Source: an uncultured Clostridia bacterium (GTDB lineage Bacteria; Bacillota; Clostridia; Christensenellales; Borkfalkiaceae). Taken from it: a stretch of 64,000 nt of DNA. Positions 1 to 6,900 of this stretch are shown here, piece after piece; the stretch's first letter is position 1, and each line of letters starts with the position of its first letter. The stretch covers positions 62,001 to 126,000 of the forward strand of contig CANQMN010000002.1 in the NCBI GenBank assembly GCA_947624965.1. The letters run 5' to 3'. A model generated the notes under the pieces. That model saw only the letters and a program-made list of their open reading frames with translations. It had not been told where the DNA came from and made no database searches. The position numbers and the translations under genes are program-made.

Positions 1-410
1 TCCTTGTCCGAAATGAGGGAATCGATGACCGTTCTGGAATATTCCCATTCCGATTGGTTCTGCTCTGCGATCGCTCTGCCTTCGTCCGTCAGCGAGAAAT
101 ACTTTCTTCTGCCGCCGCCGACGGAACCGCCCCAATAGGACGTGATGTAGCCGTCCTTTTCCAGACGTTTGAGCGCGCTGTAAAGGGAGGGCTGTTTGAT
201 GCTGTACTGTCCGTGGCTCTTGCGCTCGATCTCGGCAATGATCTCATAGCCGTACTTGTCGCCGTCGCAGAGCGCACGGAGAATGATCGTATTGATGTGC
301 CCGCGAATGAGATCGGAACTGATGGATCTGTCGTCCCGTTCCGCCTGCTCGTCCGTCTGTTCGTCCGAGGGGAGCTCCTCTTCGGGCTCGTCGCCGTATT
401 GCTCGTCCAT
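1..410 (-). CDS. PadR-family transcriptional regulator (3' end outside window)
   Basis: This is a partial gene of at least 136 codons, reading from ATG 410-408 leftwards off the window. After an acidic N-terminal tail of about 30 residues (MDEQYGDEPEEELPSDEQ) comes a PadR-type winged helix: the HINTIILRALCDGDKYGYEI segment (about residues 38-57), then QPSLYSALKRLEKDGYI and the wing GGGRRKYFSLTDEG. PadR proteins are dimeric repressors, often of transporter or envelope-stress genes. AAGGAG lies 9 bases before the ATG, and a strong promoter precedes it. A dispersed repeat containing the palindrome TATGTC-N-GACATA lies just upstream of the -35 box and could be an autoregulatory operator (inference). 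The target genes are not in view. Confidence 0.9.
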   Translation of the reverse strand, partial: MDEQYGDEPEEELPSDEQTDEQAERDDRSISSDLIRGHINTIILRALCDGDKYGYEIIAEIERKSHGQYSIKQPSLYSALKRLEKDGYITSYWGGSVGGGRRKYFSLTDEGRAIAEQNQSEWEYSRTVIDSLISDK

Positions 411-435
411 GCCTTTTTTCTCCTTGTTTTTCTCT

Positions 436-464
436 ATTATATAATATCCGACAAAATTTGTCAA
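436..464 (-). promoter_or_regulatory. sigma-A promoter of padR
   Basis: On the minus strand, TTGACA (464-459) and TATAAT (441-436) are separated by exactly 17 bases. The -10 box lies 25 bases before the padR ATG, which leaves room for the AAGGAG ribosome binding site. Confidence 0.8.
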
Positions 465-471
465 TAGACAA

Positions 472-490
472 AGTACTATGTCAGACATAA
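472..490 (+). repeat. Dispersed repeat copy 1 (core AGTACTATGTCAGACATAA)
   Basis: This is an exact copy of the 19-base core found six times in the window. It lies between the divergent padR and ykvI-like genes, 7 bases upstream of the padR -35 box. It contains the palindrome TATGTC-A-GACATA. A small hairpin, TTTGTC-AATA-GACAAA (458-473), abuts it on the left. Confidence 0.85.
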
Positions 491-549
491 AAAGTAAAAA
501 AATTTCCGATTTTTTCATAATTATGTCAATTTTCCCGTAAATAAGGGAG

Positions 550-1698
550 ATGGGGATTTTCAAAACGGTATTCTTGATCGTCGGAACGAGCATCGGCGCG
601 GGATTTTTGTCGGGGGCGGAGCTCGTCCGCTTTTTCCGCACGGGGTCGTACTTTTTGCCCGTGCTCTGTTCCGCCGCCGAATATTTCGCGTTGAGCGCAC
701 TGCTCCTTGCCCTCGGGAGACGCCACGGGGGATATCGCGGCGCGACGGACGCGCTCTTCGGCAGGGCGGCGCCCGCCGTGCGGGGCGCGCTCCTTCTCTG
801 CGCCTTCGTGCCCTGCGCGGGGATGCTTGCGGGTTTGGATGCGCTCGCGCCGCATTTCAGCCCGCTCCTCTCCTGCGCCGGACTGCTTTTCGTCTGCCTT
901 GCGCTTTCGAGGGGCATGAAGGGGATCGCCGCGCTCAACGCCGCGCTCGTCCCCGTTTTGCTCGCGTTCGTGTTTTTTTTCACGCGGGGCGAAAAGAACT
1001 TTTTCCTGCCGACGGTCCCAAACGGGCTCGGCGGGTTCGCGGGCGGCGCGGTGTACGCGGGGATGAACGTCTTTTTCGCCGCGCCCGTGTTTTTGGAAGC
1101 GGGGAAGGACGTCTGCCATGTCGCGGCTTCTTCGCTGGGCGCCGCGCTCGTCATCGCGCTCTCCGCGCTGTGTATCCTCGGGATCGTCTTTCGGGAGGAC
1201 GCGCTCGACGCCGAGCTTCCCTTTCTGTACGCGTTGCACGGCGAAAGGAAGCTTTTCTCCCTTGCGGTCGCGCTCGCCATTCTCACGTCGCTCGCCTCGT
1301 CGCTCTATCCGCTCCTCTCCGCCTGCGACAGATTTCCGCGCGGCAAAAAGTACGCCGCAAAGGGCTTCGTGCTCTCTGCGGCGTTTGCGCTCTCCCGCTT
1401 CGGTTTGGGCGGGATCGTGCGGATCTTTTATCCGATCGTCGGCGTGTTGGGGCTGATCTTTTCAGCTCTCTGCGTTCTTGACGAGTATCTTTTCCAGAAG
1501 GACCACAAGAAAATACATTCCCGCGGCGAGCAGGCACAAAACGACGGTCGCGCTCATCACGAGGTCGAGTTTGAACACTTGCCCGCCGTACACGATGAGA
1601 TAGCCGAGCCCCGCCCGCGAAACGATATACTCTCCCATGATAGAGCCGATCCACGCCATTCCCACGTTGACTTTGAGCATGGAAATGAAGGAGGATAG
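550..1698 (+). CDS. YkvI-like multi-pass membrane protein
   Basis: The 382-residue frame begins with VGTSIGAGFLSGAELVRFF, the glycine-rich first helix typical of the YkvI family (a branch of the amino acid permease-like superfamily; B. subtilis YkvI is uncharacterised). About eight to ten hydrophobic helices follow, up to residue 310 (LGLIFSALCVLDEYLFQ). The last 70 or so residues are hydrophilic, His-rich and antisense to the convergent permease gene, so they are probably not conserved; the overlap is 237 bases. An in-frame stop at 538-540 forces the start at or after ATG 550. The only SD-like sequence, AAGGGAG, runs directly into that ATG. Substrate unknown. Confidence 0.7.
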   Translation: MGIFKTVFLIVGTSIGAGFLSGAELVRFFRTGSYFLPVLCSAAEYFALSALLLALGRRHGGYRGATDALFGRAAPAVRGALLLCAFVPCAGMLAGLDALAPHFSPLLSCAGLLFVCLALSRGMKGIAALNAALVPVLLAFVFFFTRGEKNFFLPTVPNGLGGFAGGAVYAGMNVFFAAPVFLEAGKDVCHVAASSLGAALVIALSALCILGIVFREDALDAELPFLYALHGERKLFSLAVALAILTSLASSLYPLLSACDRFPRGKKYAAKGFVLSAAFALSRFGLGGIVRIFYPIVGVLGLIFSALCVLDEYLFQKDHKKIHSRGEQAQNDGRAHHEVEFEHLPAVHDEIAEPRPRNDILSHDRADPRHSHVDFEHGNEGG

Positions 1699-2271
1699 GG
1701 AGGAAGGGAGCACGAGTTTGCGCAAGATCTGCATCTTGCTCGCGCCCATGGAGCGGAGGAGCAAGATCTTGTTGGTGTCCGTGGCGATGAACGCCGTCAG
1801 CATGTGCATGATCGCCACGATGAGCCCGACGAGTACCGTCATGAACACGATCGCCTCGCTGCCCGTTCCGAACCAGATGATGATGAGGGGACCGAGCGCG
1901 ATCTTGGGCAGCGCGTTGAGCACGACGATATAGGGTTCGAGCACCCTGCGGAGGGTGTCGCTCCACCAGAGCGCGAGCGCGACGGTACACCCGAGCACGA
2001 CGGCGATGAGAAATCCGACCAGCGTTTCGGCGAGCGTGATCCCGATGTGATAGAAGAGGGAACCGTCGTCGTAGAGACCTTTCAGCGTCGTAAAGATGCG
2101 GGAGGGGGAGCTCGTGAGGAAGGGGTCCGCCCAGCCGAGCGCGGTTACCGCCTCCCAGATGCCGAGGACGAGCGCGAGCAGTCCGATGCGCAAGATCCAC
2201 ACGACGACGAGCTTTCTCTTCCGTTTGCGGAGATATTGCGCATGCTCCGCGGTACAGTTGGGTTTTTTCAT
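1462..2271 (-). CDS. ABC importer permease, SsuC/TauC type
   Basis: This 269-residue membrane protein has about six helices and belongs to the BPD_transp_1 permeases of nitrate/sulfonate/taurine/thiamine-precursor importers. The EAA-type loop that contacts the ATPase reads LLLRSMGASKMQILRKLVLP, and the typical C-terminal EYIVSRAGLGYLI segment is present. ATG 2271 was chosen over an upstream ATG at 2289: GGAGGG lies 10 bases before it, and it overlaps the ATPase stop (ATGA), indicating translational coupling. It is the third gene of the operon (binding protein, ATPase, permease). Its 3' part overlaps the tail of the convergent YkvI-like frame. Confidence 0.9.
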   Translation of the reverse strand: MKKPNCTAEHAQYLRKRKRKLVVVWILRIGLLALVLGIWEAVTALGWADPFLTSSPSRIFTTLKGLYDDGSLFYHIGITLAETLVGFLIAVVLGCTVALALWWSDTLRRVLEPYIVVLNALPKIALGPLIIIWFGTGSEAIVFMTVLVGLIVAIMHMLTAFIATDTNKILLLRSMGASKMQILRKLVLPSSLSSFISMLKVNVGMAWIGSIMGEYIVSRAGLGYLIVYGGQVFKLDLVMSATVVLCLLAAGMYFLVVLLEKILVKNAES

Positions 2272-3005
2272 TCGTTCAATTCCCTCCAAAGTAGTTCAAA
2301 CCATCCCGAAAACTGCGGGCGTTCCCGCCGTTTGAGAGGATTTTTCACGTCGCCGAAGTCCATCTCGTGCGCGTATGCGACGTGCGCCGGGCGCTTCGTG
2401 AGCACGAGGACGCGGTCTGCGAGCGAGATCGCCTCCGAGATGTCGTGCGTGATGAGGAGCGCCGTCTTTTTTTCGCTCCGTATGATCTGCGCGACGTCCT
2501 CGGTAACGTTGAGGCGGGTCTGATAGTCGAGCGCGGAAAAGGGTTCGTCGAGGAGCAGGATATCGGGGTCGGTGGCGAGCGTGCGGATGAGCGCGGCGCG
2601 CTGCCGCATCCCGCCCGAGAGCTGGGAAGGGTAGTCGAGCAGGAAATCTTTCAATCCGTACTTCTCCGCAAGCGCCCGCGCCCGCTCCCTGTGCTCCGCC
2701 GTGTTCTGCTTTTTGATCTCCAACGGCAAAAAGATGTTTTTCTCGATCGTACGCCACGGGAACAGTTCGTCCTTTTGCAGCATGTAGCCGAAGCTGCCCT
2801 TGCTCTCCACAACGCCCTCGGAGGGTTTCAGCAGTCCCGCCGCAAGGGACAGAAGGGTGGTCTTTCCGCAGCCGGACGGACCGATGATGGCGACAAACTC
2901 TCCTTTTTGCACGGAAAAGGTGAGATGTTCCGCCGCGACCGTCTCCCCGCGCTTGGTGTGGTAAATGAGCATGACGTCCGTAAAGCGCAGTATTTCTTCG
3001 TTCAT
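2268..3005 (-). CDS. ABC importer ATPase, SsuB/TauB type
   Basis: The 245-residue ATP-binding subunit powers the adjacent permease. Visible motifs are the Walker A GPSGCGKT (about residues 42-49), a Q-loop (GYMLQKDELFPW), the signature LSGGMRQRAALIRTL, the Walker B ILLLDEPFSALD and the switch His in LLITHDISEA. The FPWRTIEKNI segment is typical of the nitrate/sulfonate/taurine branch. AAAGGAAG precedes the ATG. The stop overlaps the permease start and 30 bases separate it from the binding protein, so the three genes form one operon. The substrate cannot be fixed from sequence; alkanesulfonates or a pyrimidine thiamine precursor are the usual options. Confidence 0.92.
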   Translation of the reverse strand: MNEEILRFTDVMLIYHTKRGETVAAEHLTFSVQKGEFVAIIGPSGCGKTTLLSLAAGLLKPSEGVVESKGSFGYMLQKDELFPWRTIEKNIFLPLEIKKQNTAEHRERARALAEKYGLKDFLLDYPSQLSGGMRQRAALIRTLATDPDILLLDEPFSALDYQTRLNVTEDVAQIIRSEKKTALLITHDISEAISLADRVLVLTKRPAHVAYAHEMDFGDVKNPLKRRERPQFSGWFELLWRELNE

Positions 3006-3035
3006 GGCAGTACTTCCTTTGCGTGCGGACGCCTG

Positions 3036-4034
3036 TCAGGCGAGCGATTCGTACATCTCTCTTGCGTAGCTGTTGTCCGCGAGTTTGGAAAAGTCCGCCC
3101 GTTCGGTGAGCTCTCCCGCGCTCGCCATGATATCTTGCAAACGGTTGAAGCTCGCCTCGGTGATCTGCATATCCGTCTGCCATGCGTCGATCCTCTTATA
3201 GCTCGCGATGCTCGTGGTGATGGAGTCGAAGGAAGTATCGGGGAACTGCTTATAGAGATATTGCGCGATCTCCTCGGGTGCCTTTTCCTGCGCGAATTTC
3301 ACGGCTTTGAGCATTGCGCGGAGGAAGCCTTTTACGGTGTCCTCGTGCTTGTTCAGCCACGAACGCTTGGCGATGTAGCTCGTATAGGGGACTTCTCCGC
3401 CCGCTTCGCCCACGCTCGCCACGATATAGCCGTTGCCCGCCGCCTGAAATTCGGATGCGACGGGCTCGAACATCGTGCAATATTCCGCCGTGCCTTCGAG
3501 AAAAGCGGCGGTCATCATATTGAACGCGACGTCGAAATTGAGGCAGATCTCGCTGTCCAGAAAGTTGTGTTCGCGGAGGATATATTCAAAGGTCATTGCG
3601 GGAACGCCGCCGGGACGCCCTGCGAGGACCTGTTTGCCTTTGAGGTCGGTCCAACGGAACGTTGCCGCTTCGTCCTTGCGGGAGACGAGGAAGGAGCCGT
3701 CGCGCTTGGTGAGCTGTCCGAACACGGTGGGAAGATCCTGCGAGCCGCCGAGCTGTACGTAGATGGCGGCTTCGGGACCGCAGAAGCCGATGTCCGAATC
3801 GCCCGAAAGCAGGGAAGCCATCACGGCGTCCGCGCCGCCCCCGTTCGTGAGCTCGATTTTGATACCCTCTTCCTCGAAATATCCGAGGCTGTCCGCGAGA
3901 TACATGGGGGCGTAAAACACGGAGTGGGTAACTTCGTTTATTTTGAGCTTGGTCAGTCCGTCGTCCTCCGCGCAAGCGGAAAGCGGGAGAAGGGCGAGGA
4001 CCACAGCTCCGAGAGTTGCGATTATTTTTTTCAT
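3036..4034 (-). CDS. ABC importer substrate-binding lipoprotein, NMT1/THI5-like
   Basis: The 332-residue protein starts with a lipoprotein signal (MKKIIATLGAVVLALLPLSAC, cleavage before Cys21), so it is tethered to the outside of the membrane. The mature part has the NMT1/SsuA periplasmic-binding fold: VFYAPMYLADSLGYFEEEGI near the N-terminus, a SGDSDIGFCGPEAAIY segment and a central GVPAMTFEYIL hinge. The family binds sulfonates, nitrate or the HMP/FAMP thiamine precursors. GGAG lies about 8 bases before the ATG. This first gene of the three-gene importer operon is transcribed divergently from valS. No TPP riboswitch fits in the 120-base gap, which weakens but does not exclude a thiamine role. 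Confidence 0.9.
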   Translation of the reverse strand: MKKIIATLGAVVLALLPLSACAEDDGLTKLKINEVTHSVFYAPMYLADSLGYFEEEGIKIELTNGGGADAVMASLLSGDSDIGFCGPEAAIYVQLGGSQDLPTVFGQLTKRDGSFLVSRKDEAATFRWTDLKGKQVLAGRPGGVPAMTFEYILREHNFLDSEICLNFDVAFNMMTAAFLEGTAEYCTMFEPVASEFQAAGNGYIVASVGEAGGEVPYTSYIAKRSWLNKHEDTVKGFLRAMLKAVKFAQEKAPEEIAQYLYKQFPDTSFDSITTSIASYKRIDAWQTDMQITEASFNRLQDIMASAGELTERADFSKLADNSYAREMYESLA

Positions 4035-4070
4035 AGTTATCTCCGAAAATGAAAATTTTGAGAATAATAT

Positions 4071-4100
4071 ATCCTATGTCGCCGAAGGATTTATTGACAA
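4071..4100 (-). promoter_or_regulatory. Promoter of the ABC importer operon
   Basis: On the minus strand, TTGTCA (4100-4095) and TAGGAT (4076-4071) are 18 bases apart. The -35 hexamer overlaps the valS -35 hexamer on the opposite strand. Confidence 0.45.
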
Positions 4101-4122
4101 CGCGGAAAAAAAGGTCTATAAT
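4094..4122 (+). promoter_or_regulatory. sigma-A promoter of valS
   Basis: A consensus promoter: TTGACA (4094-4099), 17 bases, TATAAT (4117-4122). The predicted leader is only about 25 bases, which excludes a T-box for this valS. Confidence 0.85.
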
Positions 4123-4154
4123 GAGCAAAGAGTACATTGTCAGGTGAACGTTCG

Positions 4155-6782
4155 ATGAAAGAAATGAAAACAACCTACGACCCCAAGGATTTCGAGGACC
4201 GCATCTATGCGGATTGGCTCGCAAAGGGCAGTTTCCGCGCGGTCGTAGATCCCGAAAAGGTCCCTTTCACCGTGATGATGCCGCCCCCCAATATCACGGG
4301 GCAGCTTCATATGGGACATGCGATGGACGAGACGATGCAGGATATCGTCGTCCGTTTCAAGCGCATGCAGGGGTACTCCGTTCTTTGGCAACCGGGAACA
4401 GACCATGCGTCGCTCGCCACCGAGCATAAGATCGTCGAAAAACTCCGCGAGGAGGGGACGACGAAAGAATCGCTCGGGCGCGAGGCGTTTTTACGGCGCG
4501 CATGGGCGTGGAAGGAACAATACGGCGGAAAGATCGTCGAACAGCTCAAAAAGCTGGGCTGTTCCTGCGATTGGGACAGGCTTGCTTTTACGATGGACGA
4601 GCAGTGCTCCCGCGCGGTGCGGGAGGCGTTTTTCCGTCTGTACCGCAAGGGGCTTATCTACCGCGGGAACCGCATCATCAACTGGTGTCCCGATTGCAAG
4701 ACCGCGCTTTCGGACGAGGAAGTCGCCTATTCCGAGGACGCGGGACATTTCTGGTATTTCAAATATCCCGTCGAGGGCTCGGACGGATCCGTAACGATCG
4801 CGACGACCCGTCCCGAGACGATGCTCGGCGATACCGCCGTTGCCGTCAACCCGAAGGACGCGCGCTACCGCGAACTTGTCGGGAAGACGCTCGTTCTGCC
4901 CATCGTCGGCAGAAAGATCCCCGTCGTGGCGGACGAATACGTCGATATGGCGTTCGGGACGGGCGCGGTGAAGATAACGCCCGCGCACGACCCCAACGAT
5001 TTTGCGGTGGGGCTCCGCCATTCGCTTCCCGTCATCCGCATCCTGAACGACGACGGCACGGTAAACGAGTTCGGCGGAAAATATGCGGGGCTTGACCGCT
5101 ACGAGGCGAGGAAGCGCATCGTCGCCGAAATGGAGGCGTTGGGGCTCCTCGTAAAAACGGAGGCGCACACGCACAACGTGGGGCATTGCCACCGTTGTAA
5201 CGCGGTGATCGAGCCGCTCGTCTCCAAACAGTGGTTCGTCAAGATGGAGCCGCTCGCAAAACCCGCCATCGACGCGGTGATGAAGAACAAGACGAAGTTC
5301 ACCCCCGACCGCTTCGCGAAAATTTATTATAATTGGTTGGAAAACATCCGCGATTGGTGCATTTCCCGCCAGCTTTGGTGGGGACATCGCATTCCCGTCT
5401 GGTACTGTGCGGACTGCGGCGAGGTCATCTGCGAGCGGGAGGATCCCGAAGCGTGCCCCGTGTGCGGTTCCAAACGCCTCGAACAGGACGAGGACTGCCT
5501 CGACACGTGGTTTTCCTCCGCGCTCTGGCCCTTCTCGACGCTCGGCTGGCCCGATGAGACGAAGGAGTTCGGCTACTTTTATCCCACGGACGTGCTCGTA
5601 ACGGGGTACGACATCATCCCGTTCTGGGTCATGCGCATGATGTTCTCGGGCATCGAACACACCGACAAGGTGCCTTTCCGCGACGTGCTCATTCACGGGC
5701 TCGTGCGCGACGAACAGGGCAGAAAGATGTCCAAATCCCTCGGGAACGGCATCGACCCGCTCGAAGTCATCGAAAAATACGGCGCGGATTCTCTCCGTCT
5801 CTCGCTGATCACGGGCGTCGCCCCCGGGAACGACACCCGCTTCACGGAGACGAAGGCGGAGGCGTCCCGTAACTTTATCAATAAAATTTGGAACGCGTCC
5901 CGCTTCGTGCTGATGAATGCGGAGGGGGTGGAGATCCCCGACATCCGCGACGTGCGCCTGCAACCCGCCGACCGCTGGATCATCTCCCGTCTGCAAGCCG
6001 CCATCCGCGAAGTTACGCTCTCCCTGCAAAAATACGATCTGGGCATCGCGGCGGACAATCTCATCGATTTTGTGCGCAGCGATTTCTGCGACTGGTACAT
6101 CGAACTCTCCAAGCCCGCGCTCTACGGCGGCGACGCGGAGAAGAAGCGGGGGACGCTGGGCGTTCTTCTGTTCGTGCTCGACAACGCGCTTCGCCTTCTC
6201 CATCCGTTTATTCCCTTTGTTACGGCGGAGATCTACCGCTGTCTGCCGGGGGAGAGGGAGGATATCATCTCGGCGGATTATCCGCGCTACAACACGAAGC
6301 TCTCCTACCGGAAGGAAGCCAAGGCGTTCGAGGGGCTCATCGATCTCATTAAGACGGTCCGCGCGATGAAGGTCTCCGTCAACTGCCCGCCCTCCAAAAA
6401 GGTGCGCGTCTATCTCGTTACCGAAGAAAAACGGCTGGTGTGCGTCAACAAGGGCTCCGTTTTGCGGCTTGCGGGCGCGAGCGAGGTGGAATTTGCGGCG
6501 AGCGGCGCCGAAGCGGGGGAGAACACCGTTTCCCGCGTGTGCGAGATCGGGCACGTGTTCATTCCGCTCGGGGAACTTGTGAACCTCGAAGAGGAGCGCG
6601 CCCGTCTCGAAAAGGAGCTCGACCGCGTCATGAACGAGATCGCGCGGGCGGGGAGCAAACTCGCCAACAATAATTTCGTCGCGAAAGCGCCCAAAAAGCT
6701 CGTCGAGGACGAGCGCGCAAAGCTCGAAAAGTTTCTCGACATGAAAATCAAGATCGAGGAACAACTGAAATCTCTCCGATAA
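4155..6782 (+). CDS. valS: Valyl-tRNA synthetase
   Basis: The 875-residue class I synthetase charges tRNA-Val in the cytoplasm. Visible are [16 protein letters not shown] with the HIGH-type HMGH at residues 52-55, the zinc-type cysteine pairs in the connective region (CHRC near 350; CADC and CPVC near 425-445), KMSKS near residue 524 in [14 protein letters not shown], and the C-terminal coiled coil typical of ValRS (residues about 810-875). ATG 4155 was chosen because AGGTGAA lies 6 bases before it; an upstream TTG (4137) would leave almost no leader. Length is normal. A terminator follows and adhE has its own promoter, so it is monocistronic. Confidence 0.97.
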   Translation: MKEMKTTYDPKDFEDRIYADWLAKGSFRAVVDPEKVPFTVMMPPPNITGQLHMGHAMDETMQDIVVRFKRMQGYSVLWQPGTDHASLATEHKIVEKLREEGTTKESLGREAFLRRAWAWKEQYGGKIVEQLKKLGCSCDWDRLAFTMDEQCSRAVREAFFRLYRKGLIYRGNRIINWCPDCKTALSDEEVAYSEDAGHFWYFKYPVEGSDGSVTIATTRPETMLGDTAVAVNPKDARYRELVGKTLVLPIVGRKIPVVADEYVDMAFGTGAVKITPAHDPNDFAVGLRHSLPVIRILNDDGTVNEFGGKYAGLDRYEARKRIVAEMEALGLLVKTEAHTHNVGHCHRCNAVIEPLVSKQWFVKMEPLAKPAIDAVMKNKTKFTPDRFAKIYYNWLENIRDWCISRQLWWGHRIPVWYCADCGEVICEREDPEACPVCGSKRLEQDEDCLDTWFSSALWPFSTLGWPDETKEFGYFYPTDVLVTGYDIIPFWVMRMMFSGIEHTDKVPFRDVLIHGLVRDEQGRKMSKSLGNGIDPLEVIEKYGADSLRLSLITGVAPGNDTRFTETKAEASRNFINKIWNASRFVLMNAEGVEIPDIRDVRLQPADRWIISRLQAAIREVTLSLQKYDLGIAADNLIDFVRSDFCDWYIELSKPALYGGDAEKKRGTLGVLLFVLDNALRLLHPFIPFVTAEIYRCLPGEREDIISADYPRYNTKLSYRKEAKAFEGLIDLIKTVRAMKVSVNCPPSKKVRVYLVTEEKRLVCVNKGSVLRLAGASEVEFAASGAEAGENTVSRVCEIGHVFIPLGELVNLEEERARLEKELDRVMNEIARAGSKLANNNFVAKAPKKLVEDERAKLEKFLDMKIKIEEQLKSLR

Positions 6783-6791
6783 GGCAAATTT

Positions 6792-6820
6792 ATGCGTCCG
6801 CGCGAGCGGGCGCATTCTTT
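6792..6820 (+). terminator. Intrinsic terminator after valS
   Basis: Hairpin with 10-base arms (6792-6801 and 6806-6815, one G-U pair), a GCGA loop and a short T-rich tail (TCTTT). Confidence 0.75.
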
Positions 6821-6841
6821 CGGGAAAAATACGTTTGAAAG

Positions 6842-6870
6842 TTGACATTTAAGGGAAAATTTGGTATGAT
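6842..6870 (+). promoter_or_regulatory. sigma-A promoter of adhE
   Basis: TTGACA (6842-6847), 17 bases, TATGAT (6865-6870). The leader is short, with AGGGAGG 5 bases before the ATG. No Rex-type operator was recognised with confidence. Confidence 0.8.
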
Positions 6871-6900
6871 GAAGGCGAGGAATATTTCAGGGAGGATCGC

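Noticed and set aside
4023-4154. T-box or TPP riboswitch between the ABC importer and valS
   Set aside because: The gap is 120 bases, and both predicted leaders are under about 45 bases; no T-box sequence or TPP thi-box was seen.
4137-4154. Upstream TTG start for valS
   Set aside because: It lies too close to the predicted transcription start for an SD site, whereas ATG 4155 has AGGTGAA at good spacing.
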